Shown one piece after another: positions 1 to 11,753 of a stretch of DNA of 64,000 bases. The stretch is taken from contig NC_052481.1 of NCBI RefSeq assembly GCF_009730915.1, positions 1,798,001 to 1,862,000 of the forward strand, given 5' to 3'. Positions within the stretch are counted from its first letter, which is position 1. The number at the start of each line of letters is the position of its first letter. Under the pieces are notes generated by a model, which was not told the DNA's origin, searched no databases, and worked only from the letters and a program-made list of their open reading frames with translations. This stretch comes from Dioscorea cayenensis subsp. rotundata (lineage: Eukaryota; Streptophyta; Magnoliopsida; Dioscoreales; Dioscoreaceae). The translations under genes and the position numbers were made by a program.

Positions 1-960
1 CTTTTGCAATCTGGCTTATGAAACCTCTGAGCATTTGTTTTCCCAATGCTGTAAGATTCAGGGCCTCTGGAATCATATTTCCTCACTTATATCCAAACAG
101 ATTGTTTTTCCGGATGGGTTTATCTCTGGGAGCTGGCTTCTTCATTACCATCTGCCTTCTAGGTGTATTGCTCTGATCGCTATGTCTGCTTGGTTTGTTT
201 GGAAGGCTAGATGTGATGCAATATTTAGAAACATCGCTCCAAATTTTGTTCATATTGCTCACAGGGCCATTTCTTATACTAATGTTATGAATTATATTGG
301 TAATTCTGTGTGCAGAAATGTTTTGGTTAGCAATTTTTGCAACCTTGATGGTCCTATTATGTTCGCTGCATCGCTTGGAATGAACATACTCAGGTTCGTC
401 GTGGTGCCTTTTATTTAGCTTGTCCTAATGCCAAAATTTCTCTTGCAGGTCGATCTTTTGATTCTGTGGACTCCCAGATTGCTGCCGATTTGAGAATTCT
501 TAACTCAGCTATTCAGCAAGCTTTTGATCACTCTCTTCAGGTTCAGAGCATCTTCATCTCCAACTCCTGCATCCTGGACCTGTTATCCTCCCGCATCAAT
601 GTTTGCTCCTGGAGATATCGGCACTGGATCAACCGTATTAATCATCTCCTTATATTGCTTGGCTCTCCTCGTCTCTGCATTATCCCTCGTTCCTGGCTGC
701 AGATTGCATTCAAGATTGCTAACCATGGTAGACCTGCTCATCAGTTGTTCCTTTTTCACTCTGGGCTTGCGCTTCCCTTTTGGTTGATGAAGATATTTGA
801 TACTGCTGGTTTTTCTGTTTAGTCTTTGATTGTATTTCTGCTTTTCTTTGTTTCTGTGTTTTTGTTGTTTTATTGTTTGGTCTGTAATTTTTAACTCTTT
901 GTAAACCTTGTTTTTATTATTAATAAAATTAGCTCTCTGAGTTCTTCCCTTAAAAGTATT
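1..960 (+). mobile_element. LINE (non-LTR retrotransposon) 3' fragment
   Basis: The frame open from base 2 reads as the zinc-binding tail of a plant LINE reverse transcriptase: a Cys-x-Leu motif, then ETSEHLFSQCCKIQGLW, the usual zf-RVT pattern. It stops at 418. A second frame at 466-822 (DSQIAADLRILNSAIQQAFDH) resembles the C-terminal RNase H-like region of plant LINE ORF2, so at least one frameshift separates the two. The 3' end is T-rich with an aataaa-like signal near 922-927. The 5' part lies outside the window. It is a dead copy. The family assignment rests on motif recognition only. Confidence 0.75.
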
Positions 961-1281
961 ACATCCTGGAGCGTAATAGCACGTGTACTAGGCTACTAGC
1001 AAGAACCACTCATTCATCCTAATTTCAAAAGCCTGAATCCCATCCACCCGAAATCCTATATCTTTCTTCGTTCAAAGCCTGCAACCTCGTACATCAGGTC
1101 CCATTATTGTGACCACTGCTCCCTCTCTTGCCTTCACTGTGCTTCTTTTTTCTCCTCCCTTTCTCCAAAAGAAAGCACCAGAATGAGCTTGTTCATGGTG
1201 GCCATGCTCCTCCTCTTCATTCTCCACCTCCATTCATAGAGGAATCTCAAGAACCAGCTTACAGATCAATAATATTCATTC
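961..1281 (+). promoter_or_regulatory. Upstream region and 5' leader of the BEL1-like gene
   Basis: About 320 bases lie between the LINE tail and the BEL1-like start codon. From about 1120 the sequence is rich in C and T (ctccctctcttgcc, tctcctccctttctcc), as is typical of plant 5' leaders. No convincing TATA box was found. A short upstream ORF lies at 1183-1239. The LINE ends so close to the gene that the ancestral promoter may be truncated or displaced. Confidence 0.4.
1183..1239 (+). other. Upstream ORF (18 codons) in the BEL1-like leader
   Basis: An ATG at 1183 opens a very hydrophobic 18-residue reading frame (MSLFMVAMLLLFILHLHS) ending with TAG at 1237-1239, 42 bases before the main start. 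If the transcript starts upstream, scanning ribosomes would meet it first, so it could lower translation of the homeodomain protein. No transcript data support it; it may be chance. Confidence 0.3.
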
Positions 1282-3758
1282 ATGGCGTCCACTGTTGACG
1301 GGTACGATGACCAATTTCATGCTATGTATCACGTCCCACAGAACAGTCGCAGAGAGAAGCTCCGATTCTCCGATTCTAACCCTCTTCTCCTCCCCATCCC
1401 TTCTTCTTCTTTTTCTGCCTCATCCCTAAACCCTAACTCTAACCTGAACTCTGGTTGCCTTGGTGGTTCTGCGTTCCCCATTCCTTCTTCTTCTTCCTCA
1501 TCCCCAAACCCTAACCTTAACCTGAACTCTGGTCGTCTTGGTGGTTCTGCTTCTCGGGCTTTCTCTTTGTTGTTTTCCTCGGCGGCTTTGTTTGAGCATG
1601 CGCCGTCGAGGCCGTTTACTGGTTATGCTGCGGTTTTGAGTGGATCTAGGTATTTGGAGCCTGCGTTGCAGGTGCTTGAAGTGGCTTGTGGGGTGGGTCG
1701 TGTTAGAGCTTTTTATGGTGATCATTTTGGGATGGAGGATACTTGTCGCGCTGGGAGGGTTGTGAATGAATCAGTGTTGGGGAAGGAGCAACAGTGGAAA
1801 AAGGCTAGACTAGTTTCCATGCTCGATGAGGTATGCTATGAACTGAGTTTTCTTAGGTTTATTTTTCCCTATCATCAAGAGTCATCTACCATTTTATGGT
1901 GCGGAGCTGTTCAGCATTGAAACGAGTGAAGCCATCTATGTGCATGGGTTTTGTAATTTTTCAGATGTATCTTTGCTTTTGCACATATAATCTATTTAAT
2001 AGTCTGGTTCACTGACCTAGATCTTATTTACGGCTACTGTTTCTTCAATGAAACTTTCCTCTGGTGGTATTTGCATTTATATGCTACTGTGAGTCGAGAA
2101 ATAGTTTTCTGTTCCATCTGTTTGGGCATTATACTTTGTACCTCTGAATTCCTGTGTTCCTTAGTGCCAAGACATGTGAAGAGTATTATTCAATCATATA
2201 AACAAAAGAACAAAAAATTTAATACAAGTTTCCAAATGGCCTTGTCATTTTTACTTAGTCTCTCTATCTTGATTACATTTGACCACCTTGTAGGTCTGCA
2301 GCAGGTACACACATTATTATCAGCAATTGCAAGCAGTTATCCAAGCTTTTGAATCTGTTGCTGGCCTTAGTACTGCTGCACCATATGCCTTGATGGCTCT
2401 CCAGACAATGTCAAAGCAATTCAAGTGTCTAACAAATTTGATATCGGATCATTTCCATCTAACTGCAAGAAACCCAGAAACATACAGGCAGCCACCAATC
2501 TGGAGGCCTCAGAGAGGACTGCCTGAAAGAGCAGTAGCTGTGCTACGTAAATGGTTGTTCGAGCATTTCTTGCATCCGTAAGTGGTTTGACATATGGTAG
2601 TTGCCAAAATGTTAACTTTTTGATATATTCTGAATCAACATAGTTAATTTATTTCAAAGTAAACAAGTTAGCTGTTGAGCTGATAGTACAACAAAAGGCA
2701 ACTTTCTCGCATATTGTATAGATTGATTGGTAATATTTCTGAGTAGTCCCATGTTTTTTCATTTTAACACTGAGCAGCCAACCAAGGTTTCTAATGTTCT
2801 GTTTGACAAACACTAGCCTCTTGATGAAGCATGTGCCTAGAATATTATGATATGCTCTAGTTGTTATTATGGCCTAGTAGAATAAAACCTGAATATTACT
2901 ATGTTCTTTCTTGCAAAAGATCCAGTTCTCAGATGCTGGATGAGCATATCTTTATATTATGTGTACGCTGTTGTCTCGCTGATCATCTTTTCTAATCTCC
3001 CATGCCTCAGTATTGCTGACAGAATGGAGGCAGCTGCAATTGAATACCATTTGGGACCTTTGCTGGGCTGATACATGCATGACTCAATCTTTCTCACAAT
3101 CAATTTTTTTTTTCCAGGTACCCTACAGACATTGACAAGCAAATGTTGGCAAAACATACAGGTCTATCTAGAAACCAGGTAGATGAAAATGTTTCATGCT
3201 TTCTATTTAATGAATTGGAGATTTACACCTGGCCTCCTGTGGAATGAACCAATTTTTAATCACTAATTTTATTGTAGTTATTCAACCATGCTGTGATAAT
3301 GGACAATGAATTATGTACTCAGCCCTCAGTTTGCTCTTTTGAATTTATAACTTTCTGAAATATGATCCTTATCTTTGTTGCGATTATTATAGCATTCAAT
3401 AAAATATCTTATACTTTTTGTTACTTGGCAGGTTTCGAACTGGTTTATCAATGCAAGAGTCAGGCTCTGGAAGCCAATGGTGGAGGAGGTACAGTCCCTC
3501 GAGCTCAGTCAATCTCATCAATTTCCGGCAGGAGACAGGAAGATTGAAGAACTAGGCAAAGGATTAAGTGCTGCTGGCAGGGGAAATGGTGGTGTTCCTC
3601 TTACTCTCGCTCTCCACCAAAGCAATGAAGTTTGCATATATAAACCTCTCCATCGGAATGCTGTTCGTAGTTTTGGTTTCGACTATGATGACATTACAAG
3701 AAATACAGGAAAATTCAATGGAAATATTTGTACGGATTCGTTCTGTCGCTATTTATAA
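1282..3758 (+). CDS. BLH: BEL1-like TALE homeodomain transcription factor
   Basis: Four exons with GT-AG introns join in frame: 1282-1830, 2294-2577, 3118-3178 and 3432-3758, giving 406 aa. Exon 1 has a SKY-type box ([20 protein letters not shown]) and the start of the BELL domain. Exon 2 completes BELL ([20 protein letters not shown]) and starts the homeodomain ([20 protein letters not shown]). Exons 3 and 4 carry the TALE Pro-Tyr-Pro loop and recognition helix ([20 protein letters not shown]). A ZIBEL-like motif (VPLTLALHQ) follows near the C-terminus. Intron positions match those I know for the family. BELL proteins pair with KNOX proteins in the nucleus to control meristems and organ boundaries. 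At 406 aa it is short, with a reduced N-terminus. The Gly-Arg ending of the SKY box recalls the PNY/PNF clade, which is uncertain. The start is the first ATG in frame with the SKY and BELL regions. Confidence 0.93.
1393..1551 (+). repeat. In-frame tandem duplication in BEL1-like exon 1
   Basis: Codons 38-65 (PIPSSS...[12 protein letters not shown]) are followed directly by a diverged second copy (PIPSSS...[11 protein letters not shown]). Each copy contains the string aaaccctaa (1428-1436 and 1506-1514), identical to the plant telo-box. The units are 84 and about 75 bases. The duplication preserves the frame and lies outside the recognised domains. Confidence 0.85.
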
Positions 3759-3968
3759 CTCTTTGGTGATTATTGTTGTTGTTATTATTATTATTAATGT
3801 TTTTATTATTTCTCTTTAGCGTAATTTTCCCAGCAAAAAGTATACACGATGGAGAAGGTATTTAAGCAAATAAGAGAAGTAATGCTTTTCAAATACTCTG
3901 TTTGTTAACCTCAAGGTTCTGGAAGAAACCTTATGGACAGATGGTTTTAACTCAATCTGAGTTTTACA
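3759..3968 (+). other. 3' flank of the BEL1-like gene
   Basis: T- and AT-rich sequence after the stop codon, including a short TTA/TTG repeat at 3771-3805. It probably holds the 3' UTR. No clear poly(A) signal was pinned down. A LINE fragment begins about 200 bases downstream. Confidence 0.4.
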
Positions 3969-4340
3969 ATGACTTGGGTTGCAATGTTCACATGTTCAGC
4001 TTTGCTTTTAGTAACAATATGGTCTCTCCTGACTCCTGCTATTGGCATGGGAAAGATTGATCCTAGTGGCCTCCACCATTGGGTTTGGTTCCCCAAGGCT
4101 AAATCAAATAAAATCTCCAATGCTGTTTACCATTTTTTGAACAGCACACATCTCCAGGATGAGCTTAGGTTTGATTGGAAAAACATTTGGCACCTTAATG
4201 CCTCTCCTAGAGTAAAGACCTTTATTCGGATGCTTTGTCATGGGAAAATAAAAACTTCGGCCTTTAAACAATTTGTCCCATGTGTGATCTTCATTGGAAA
4301 CTGTGGAGCACCTCTTTAATCAATGTGCTAAATTGCAATA
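3969..4340 (+). mobile_element. LINE reverse-transcriptase tail fragment, cut by gap
   Basis: The reading frame contains HHWVWFPKAKSNKIS and DWKNIWHLNASPRVKTF, the signature stretch just before the zinc-binding region of plant LINE ORF2 (typically W..IW....P.R.K.F). A different frame then gives ETVEHLFNQCAKLQ, the zf-RVT motif, so there is a small frameshift near 4270-4300. Assembly gap 1 starts immediately after. It has the same orientation and domain region as the fragment at 1-960. Confidence 0.75.
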
Positions 4341-5340
4341 NNNNNNNNNNNNNNNNNNNNNNNNNNNNNNNNNNNNNNNNNNNNNNNNNNNNNNNNNNNN
4401 NNNNNNNNNNNNNNNNNNNNNNNNNNNNNNNNNNNNNNNNNNNNNNNNNNNNNNNNNNNNNNNNNNNNNNNNNNNNNNNNNNNNNNNNNNNNNNNNNNNN
4501 NNNNNNNNNNNNNNNNNNNNNNNNNNNNNNNNNNNNNNNNNNNNNNNNNNNNNNNNNNNNNNNNNNNNNNNNNNNNNNNNNNNNNNNNNNNNNNNNNNNN
4601 NNNNNNNNNNNNNNNNNNNNNNNNNNNNNNNNNNNNNNNNNNNNNNNNNNNNNNNNNNNNNNNNNNNNNNNNNNNNNNNNNNNNNNNNNNNNNNNNNNNN
4701 NNNNNNNNNNNNNNNNNNNNNNNNNNNNNNNNNNNNNNNNNNNNNNNNNNNNNNNNNNNNNNNNNNNNNNNNNNNNNNNNNNNNNNNNNNNNNNNNNNNN
4801 NNNNNNNNNNNNNNNNNNNNNNNNNNNNNNNNNNNNNNNNNNNNNNNNNNNNNNNNNNNNNNNNNNNNNNNNNNNNNNNNNNNNNNNNNNNNNNNNNNNN
4901 NNNNNNNNNNNNNNNNNNNNNNNNNNNNNNNNNNNNNNNNNNNNNNNNNNNNNNNNNNNNNNNNNNNNNNNNNNNNNNNNNNNNNNNNNNNNNNNNNNNN
5001 NNNNNNNNNNNNNNNNNNNNNNNNNNNNNNNNNNNNNNNNNNNNNNNNNNNNNNNNNNNNNNNNNNNNNNNNNNNNNNNNNNNNNNNNNNNNNNNNNNNN
5101 NNNNNNNNNNNNNNNNNNNNNNNNNNNNNNNNNNNNNNNNNNNNNNNNNNNNNNNNNNNNNNNNNNNNNNNNNNNNNNNNNNNNNNNNNNNNNNNNNNNN
5201 NNNNNNNNNNNNNNNNNNNNNNNNNNNNNNNNNNNNNNNNNNNNNNNNNNNNNNNNNNNNNNNNNNNNNNNNNNNNNNNNNNNNNNNNNNNNNNNNNNNN
5301 NNNNNNNNNNNNNNNNNNNNNNNNNNNNNNNNNNNNNNNN
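4341..5340. other. Assembly gap, 1000 N
   Basis: Exactly 1000 N. The round number suggests a placeholder rather than a measured size. Open frames crossing it are artefacts. Confidence 0.99.
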
Positions 5341-5965
5341 TTAAATTCAAGTCTAACATTATATTTACATCAGTAATTGTTAAAACTATATACATATTCA
5401 GTGGTAAATAACGCACTCATACAAAACTATTACAAGCATGACCATTAAACAAACCACAGCAAGCACATCCAAAATTACAAAAAATGGTAACAAACCCCAA
5501 AACTATAAACAACGCTAGGAGGCCCTCAAGATGGTCTTCCTTGTGTGACACCATCACTGCGAGGGAGCCCCAATTCCCAGGAGAAGCCACACCTTTCTTT
5601 TTCTGTTATTGTCTCCCTTTTTTGCCTTCTGGCTACTTGTGTTGATGCCCACTTTCCTCTGTACTATCCATGTTACCCTGCCATTGACACTTAAAAAATG
5701 AAATTCATCTACTAGCTGACATACAAATAAATTTAACATCACATCACATAGAAGAAAAGGCAAGTTGTTAGAAAGTGGTCAGCATGTCATTATTTGAGCA
5801 GACTATAAACTTTAAAGTTGTTTTCAAGAGCTTTACTAAATAGCAAAACGAACCACCCTTGCTAGCAAGAAAAGAAATTATTGATCACTTGGCCTCCTTT
5901 TAAATTGCCCTGATTGAAGTTATAATCCATAAAAATTTATATAGTGTTCATTAATCTATCAATAG
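5341..5965. other. Flanking sequence without recognised gene
   Basis: AT-rich DNA. On the minus strand, 5554-5700 is richer in GC, follows a plausible splice acceptor and reads ...KKGDNNRKRKVWLLLGIGAPSQ before a stop. It could be a terminal exon of an unknown gene whose rest lies elsewhere, but no domain is recognisable. Confidence 0.25.
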
Positions 5966-6261
5966 AAAAGGGTTTAAGCTATCAAATTGTGTAGTTTATT
6001 AATAGCAGTTGTGCCATGCAGACAGGCATTTCACAAAGCATTGATCTAAATAATAATTTCTTCCAGGAATAGGCAATACATCTGTATGGACTTTCACTAA
6101 TAACAATATAATTGCTTCCAGGAAAAGGGTTTAAGCTATCCAGTTGTGTAGTTTCTTAATAGCAGCTGTGCCATGCAGACATGCATTTCACAAATCATTC
6201 CTCTAAATAATAATTTCTTCCAGGAATAGGCAATACATATGTATGGACTTTCACTAATAAC
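5966..6261. repeat. 157-bp tandem duplication, second copy cut by CACTA
   Basis: Copy 1 (about 5966-6122) and copy 2 (6123-6261) both run from aaaagggtttaagctatc through gccatgcagaca to cactaataac, with scattered substitutions. Copy 2 stops matching at 6261/6262, where CACTA subterminal sequence (gcggcgttt) begins. This marks the element boundary. Confidence 0.85.
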
Positions 6262-6605
6262 GCGGCGTTTAATTTGTGCTTTACCGGTGTTTAAAAACGC
6301 CGCCATTTACAATCCCGGCGACACTAGAAAATGCCGGGCCAAGTGCCCCTGAAACGTTCGTCGGATATTCCCAGCGCTTTATTTAATAAACGCCTCCAAC
6401 TTCATGGCGTTTATATATAAAGCGCCGGTCTGAACGAGACGACGCTGAACGGCGACAGGTGCTATCGACGGCGTTTAAACCTATAAACGCCGCTAAGTGT
6501 GCGGCTAATGATGGCGTTTATATAATAAACGCCGGGAATATGGTTGAAATCTGAGAATATTTTTTCCCCGGTTTTCGTGGCATTTTTGAAATAAACGCCG
6601 GGAAC
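6262..6605. repeat. CACTA subterminal repeat block (3' end of element)
   Basis: Many copies of gcggcgttt, aaacgccg and variants in both orientations, GC-rich against an AT-rich surround. In characterised En/Spm elements such arrays bind the accessory transposition protein (TNPA). Confidence 0.8.
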
Positions 6606-7032
6606 AATAAAACTATATTTGAAGGATTTAGCAAGCAATTCAGATTTTTTTTGGGTATTTCTTCTGGAAAACCTGGAATATAATCAATGCATTACAACAC
6701 ACATATAGACTTGTTTACATCCACAAATAATTAAACATAAACAATAGTTGATGATTTGTAACAATATTCCACATTCATTCCAACAAGCAGTCATACATTA
6801 GGAATTCCAAACATAACACAATAAATTCCAAAAATACCAAAGAACACTAATATCAAAGTATGTGATTCTTGTTCCACATAAAACCATAACGTACATAACA
6901 TATACGGCTAAAGACATGCATCCAATGCATCACCAACGCCATTAATTAATTATCTCTAGAAGAGTTATCCTGCAATTAAAATAAAATCATTAGAAGATGA
7001 ACCTAGGCATAACCAAAATAATTTGTGTACTT

Positions 7033-8790
7033 TTAGAATACCTGGGACTGTGATGAGGATGAGCCAATATTGTTTATTCCGGGGATCGTAACACCCGGAA
7101 ACTGATTTTGTAAAAAGGTAAGAAGAGCATTGTATTGAGCATTTTGTTGTTCTACTTGAGCTCGTTCTTGCTCACGTTCATCTCTCATTTTTTGCATTTC
7201 TCGTTCCATTTGATGAATTCGCTCAACAACTTCACTTGGTTGATTGTTTGAGTTGTTAGAATTTCGGGTACTCGAGCCTCCATAATAGCTTTTGGGTGTT
7301 GGACCTAACCCAACCCCTCTTACTCGGCCACATCGTTCTTTTCCAATAACTTGTGTCAGAATTTGAGTTTCAACCATTTGCATATCCTCATCTATTGTTT
7401 GATATCCAACTAACTTCTCATTGGCCGACTCCTATATCAAAAAACAATTTTTAAAAGAATTAATATAATTTAAAACAAATTGTGAAGTGATTAAAGAACA
7501 CTAAAAACATAGGTATTACCATAATTTGTCTAGTTTCCTCATTCATGTGAGACCCATCCTTCTTAGTATGGGTTGCTCTAAAAAATTCAAGGCGACCTAC
7601 TTTTTTCCCTGTGGTAACCTCCTACAAGTAATTGGCCACAAATTAGTTTGAATCACAAATATAAACAAGTTTATAGTTACTTACCATTTCTTTTTCCTTT
7701 CTCGCAAAACTCTTCGATCCACAAGTGTGTGTATATTTTTGTTGTTTTCTACTAGCAACCCCAAGTTTTTCAGAATCCTGCATATGACATGCATTTTAAA
7801 ATTATAAATAACAAAGATAAGATACTTTTATTGAAATAAGCAAAATATTTACGCCAACCTCTCCTTTCTTTGAATACCAAAAGTCAACTAATTGTTCCCA
7901 TTGCCATCGAATAGTAGCACTTGAATGTTTGTCCTTGTTCGCCTGTAGACTTTCTTCTCGTTTGAAATGTTTTGTTTTCAAATCATGCTTATAATCCCTC
8001 CATTTCTTCCCCAAAGATTTGAGCACATACTCTCTTGAAATTTGAAGGGAAAATCTTAACTATATAAAACATTATAACCCATTTGGATTAGTAATAGAAC
8101 TTACTAAATTTAAACAATTCAATTATTTGTAAGCATAACATTTGAACATTTCAGTTAAGTGACTTTACCTCAATAAATTTAAACAATTCATCCTTCAATG
8201 TTTTTGGTACTTTATGCCAACTCTCATATTGGAGGCCAATATGTTGGCCTGATCGAGCAAGCATACCTAGAAATGCAGCCAATAATTGTGCTTCGGGTCC
8301 AACTGGTTGTCCTAATTGATTGGAACTTACTAAAATCCTTTCTTGAGGAGGTAATGTCCATAACTCTTTTATAGTAGTTCTACCCCTTTTTCTTTGTTGT
8401 CCTTGATTATCAACTACAATAATACATACACATATCAGAACATATTAAGCATTCATGCAATTATAGTGATTTTTAATTTTAGTCTAAAAGCATGGAATTA
8501 CCTGAATTCAATTCACTGGCTTCATTGATTGGCTGAAGATTATCTAATCTTGTGCATGTATTACTGGTTGCAACTTGATCATTAAGGTTTGAATCATCTG
8601 AGGATGACGGAATAGAGCTATGTGGAGTAACACTAGGTAATGGAGCAGACCTTGTAGAACCAACATGGTTTGATGGATTACTGCCGCAAAAATTAGATGT
8701 TGTAGCACCACCAACATCACATCCACTTGCATTGTTAGCAGTAGAGTCAGATTGGACAATTTTGATACCTTTCAATTTTAATCTCCGCAT
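7033..8790 (-). CDS. Transposase_24-type (Ptta/En/Spm) CACTA protein, intact
   Basis: Six exons join in frame on the minus strand: 8790-8502, 8413-8169, 8059-7853, 7777-7685, 7621-7520 and 7431-7033, giving 444 aa without a stop. Order of parts: a Ser/Asn-rich N-terminus, then RKRGRTTIKELWTLP, a helical stretch (QLLAAFLGMLARSGQHIGLQ), KSLGKKWRDYKHDLKTKHF, WQWEQLVDFWYS, the hallmark LEFFRATHTKKDG, then KERCGRVRGVGLGPTP and a C-terminal coiled coil rich in Glu, Arg and Gln (about residues 360-410). These are the plant transposase family PF03004 features. In En/Spm the second gene product binds subterminal repeats; whether this one does is inference. The start is the first Met after a splice acceptor at about 8803; an upstream Met at 8826 would lie in the intron. 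Confidence 0.85.
7460..7510 (-). other. Example intron of the CACTA second gene
   Basis: The intron at 7432-7519 begins gtaatacc and ends tatag in minus-strand sense. The other four introns also obey GT-AG. Together with the conserved phases, this argues that the gene is still splice-competent. Confidence 0.6.
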
Positions 8791-11753
8791 GTTTTCACTT
8801 ATCTGCACAAAGAAAAAATGACTCATCTGTGAATTAGATGCAAGCTTGTCAATGATTGCAGAAATTTAAAAAAATTGAATAACATGCTATATATAGAGTG
8901 GCAAAATGGCAAAACTCTATTCCAAACAGAGTGGGTTGAACTATTTGCAGTTTATTTGTTCAGAGCTACAAAGCTGGCAGCTAGATGAGAGTTTAGAAGT
9001 CTCTTTGCACTTACTTTGACTTTGAACTAGTGACTTTATCTCCAGTGAAGACATTGTCTACTAACAAATCTATTTTTGAAGACAAGATCAATTTTTTCCA
9101 GAATAATACAGAACGGCAGTCAGTATATATATCATGTTATACCAATCCTACTTTCTGAAGAATTTGCTGTTGTCTACAATGTTTTTTTTTTTGGATTCCA
9201 GAAACTGTAAAATTCAGTTCTCATGAACAAAATGTTCTTTCAAGAAATGCCCAAAAAGTCCAAGATACTTTGCATCTCATTGTTCAAGCAAATCCAATAT
9301 TTCTATTAATCACCAGAAAAGGAAAGTTTCATGAGAGTTTCAACAGCACCTATCTTGATACCTTTGTTATTTCTTATGTGAACTTCTTATCTAATAAAGG
9401 AAGAGATTCATTAGCTTTGTTAATTAACTATTGGAAGTAGGAACACCAAAAATATAAAGTTGATCATCACCTCTAAAACCTTGAAAGTCTAATGAATCTA
9501 AACAAGAAGATAAAAAATAAACCAGGAAATGAAATGCATACCAGTCCCTTGCTGGGTATCCAAAGAATTCAGCAAGTCATGAAAATTAATCAAAGTCCCC
9601 TCTTCCTTTCTTGATCTTCTTTAAATTTTCTCCTACATGACATCAAATGAGAGATATCCAAGCTGTAAGAGAATAAAAAGATAAAAAAATAGGAAGGTGT
9701 GGAATAATCAAGTAATTAAGGGACCTTTATCTTGGCTTTTGGTGGCGAATGGTTTGAAAAATTTCGATAAAGTTTGATAAAGTTTATTCAAAAAGGAGGT
9801 AAAGCACGAGATGATGCCAACATTTTTAACTATTTCATTTTCCATACCAATTTATTGACAAATAAAAAGTAGCAAACCTATTGGCACTTCTTCTAGTATT
9901 CAAGGTGGCCGAATGGTTTTGATAAAGTTTATTCAAAAAGGAGGTAAGCACAGATGATGGAAGTTTCTTGACTGACACTAGTAACAACATACCCCACATG
10001 GTGAATACCAGAGCATCCATAATAATCAAATGAAGCATTATACTTAACCAACAATATCCTTCCAGCTAAAGGAAAAAACTCCCCCAGTCTCATCTCTTTG
10101 AAACTCATCAATGCCAACAAACATTATACATCAATGATAGATGCAAAACAAGAGTTTCATCAGTCAAATCAAATCCATGACAATTCAAGCTGCAGAGTGT
10201 GCATTTGAAGGAAATATCTCTTTTCAAGCAGGCGCACTCATATTTACACTAAAATAACGGATGCACCAAGCAATAAAGGGGATAATGTGAGAGGAAATAC
10301 ATCAACATTTAGCAAAATCTTTAAACATCATGCACTCTCGATCTACAAACTACTGAGCAATCCTTGTTGCAATTTGATAAATAACTTATTCCAATCAAGT
10401 CCTTTTTGCACAAAAACACTCACATTAATGCTTGAAAAAAACATGTGCACCAACTAGCAAGGCATACGAACAATTACATGAAAAAGTGGCGAGAAGCATC
10501 AAGAGAAACAAAAGCAAATTCTTTGAAATGTTGTACACCAAAAGGCAAGAAAATTATAGACTAATTACTTGATTTGGATGCATAAGGACCACCACTCACC
10601 AAAAAAGTTTTTCTCAACATGTAAGCATCTTGATCTTCAATTAATTAATTGCCTAAGTTTTTAACTGCTTCTTACACACACAAATATATAGATCGTGTCC
10701 TAAAGCTATGGTTATTGCTCAGCTACAGACAGAATTCATGTTAAGACTTCAAACTTTCACATGGAACAAAGAGAATTGAACTTCTGTCTTAATTCATTAA
10801 AGATACTCTAATTACTCTCCAAAACATACAGCTAGTTATAGAAATCATACAGCTAGTTGGACCATGCTGCTATTTCTTTTCCAAAACATCATGCAGTCTC
10901 TAATTACTCTCCAACAATTACTATTACACACTGCATTAAATCCTTGTGTGCTAAGCATGAATTGCATCAGACATGATCATCACCAAATATGAATTTGCAA
11001 GTGGCATGGCCATAATTATTTTGGTTCATACATTCACAACCATGACTGTTGATTTATAATATTAAAAAGACTAATTCAGTGATATGGTGAACCCAGTGAT
11101 ATGAATGCAAAATCATGGAAAAAAATGATCACACACATCTATCGAGGAGGAGAGTACAGAATTTTTGGATTAGGACCTTCAAAATTCCTTCTCCATGATT
11201 AATGTAAAAAGGGGAAATTAAGTAGACATACATTGAGTTTTCTTGTGTCAGTTGTGTGGACTAAAAACAAGTTATTTTGACAAATTAAAGCTGAACATGA
11301 GAATATGCTGCATGATTTAGTGAAATTAATGTTTGACAACATAATAAAAATATCAATGGTATGACAAATTAAACCAATGTCAAATAAGTACTTGAAACAT
11401 GTTCATTATTAATTGTTCTAGGTTTCTTAGCCACCGAGAGTGTCTTAGCAAATAACAAAAGGGGACACCTTGTCATGTCCATCACTTCCTCATCCATTAG
11501 AAAAGAAACAAACAAGCAAGATATATCATACATATATATATAAATATATTATAAGACTTTTGGTAGCTAGTTCCACTTTTGATTGTTTACTCTACATATA
11601 CCATCACAAATTATCATTACCATAACAATTACTATTTATACTGATATACAAACTAGTATTAATCTCAAACTTGGAGAACCTAGAAAATAATTAATGCATA
11701 TTAAAGGGAACATATTTTCAGAATTGAAACTATCAACTTACTAATTTTTTTTG
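8791..11753 (-). other. CACTA interior, no further coding exon recognised
   Basis: AT-rich DNA between the two CACTA genes. A partial duplication is visible: 9742-9803 (gaatggttt ... gataaagtttattcaaaaaggaggtaa) recurs at 9904-9948. No protein motif was found in any frame. The region may hold the long leader intron of the second gene. Confidence 0.5.

Noticed and set aside
1428-1514. Interstitial telomere (ccctaaaccctaa)
   Set aside because: Only one or two partial units occur, inside an in-frame coding duplication; kept only as telo-box motifs.
4280-5416. Long open frames across the N run (also at 17686-18819 and 52301-53431)
   Set aside because: They consist almost entirely of unknown residues from assembly gaps.
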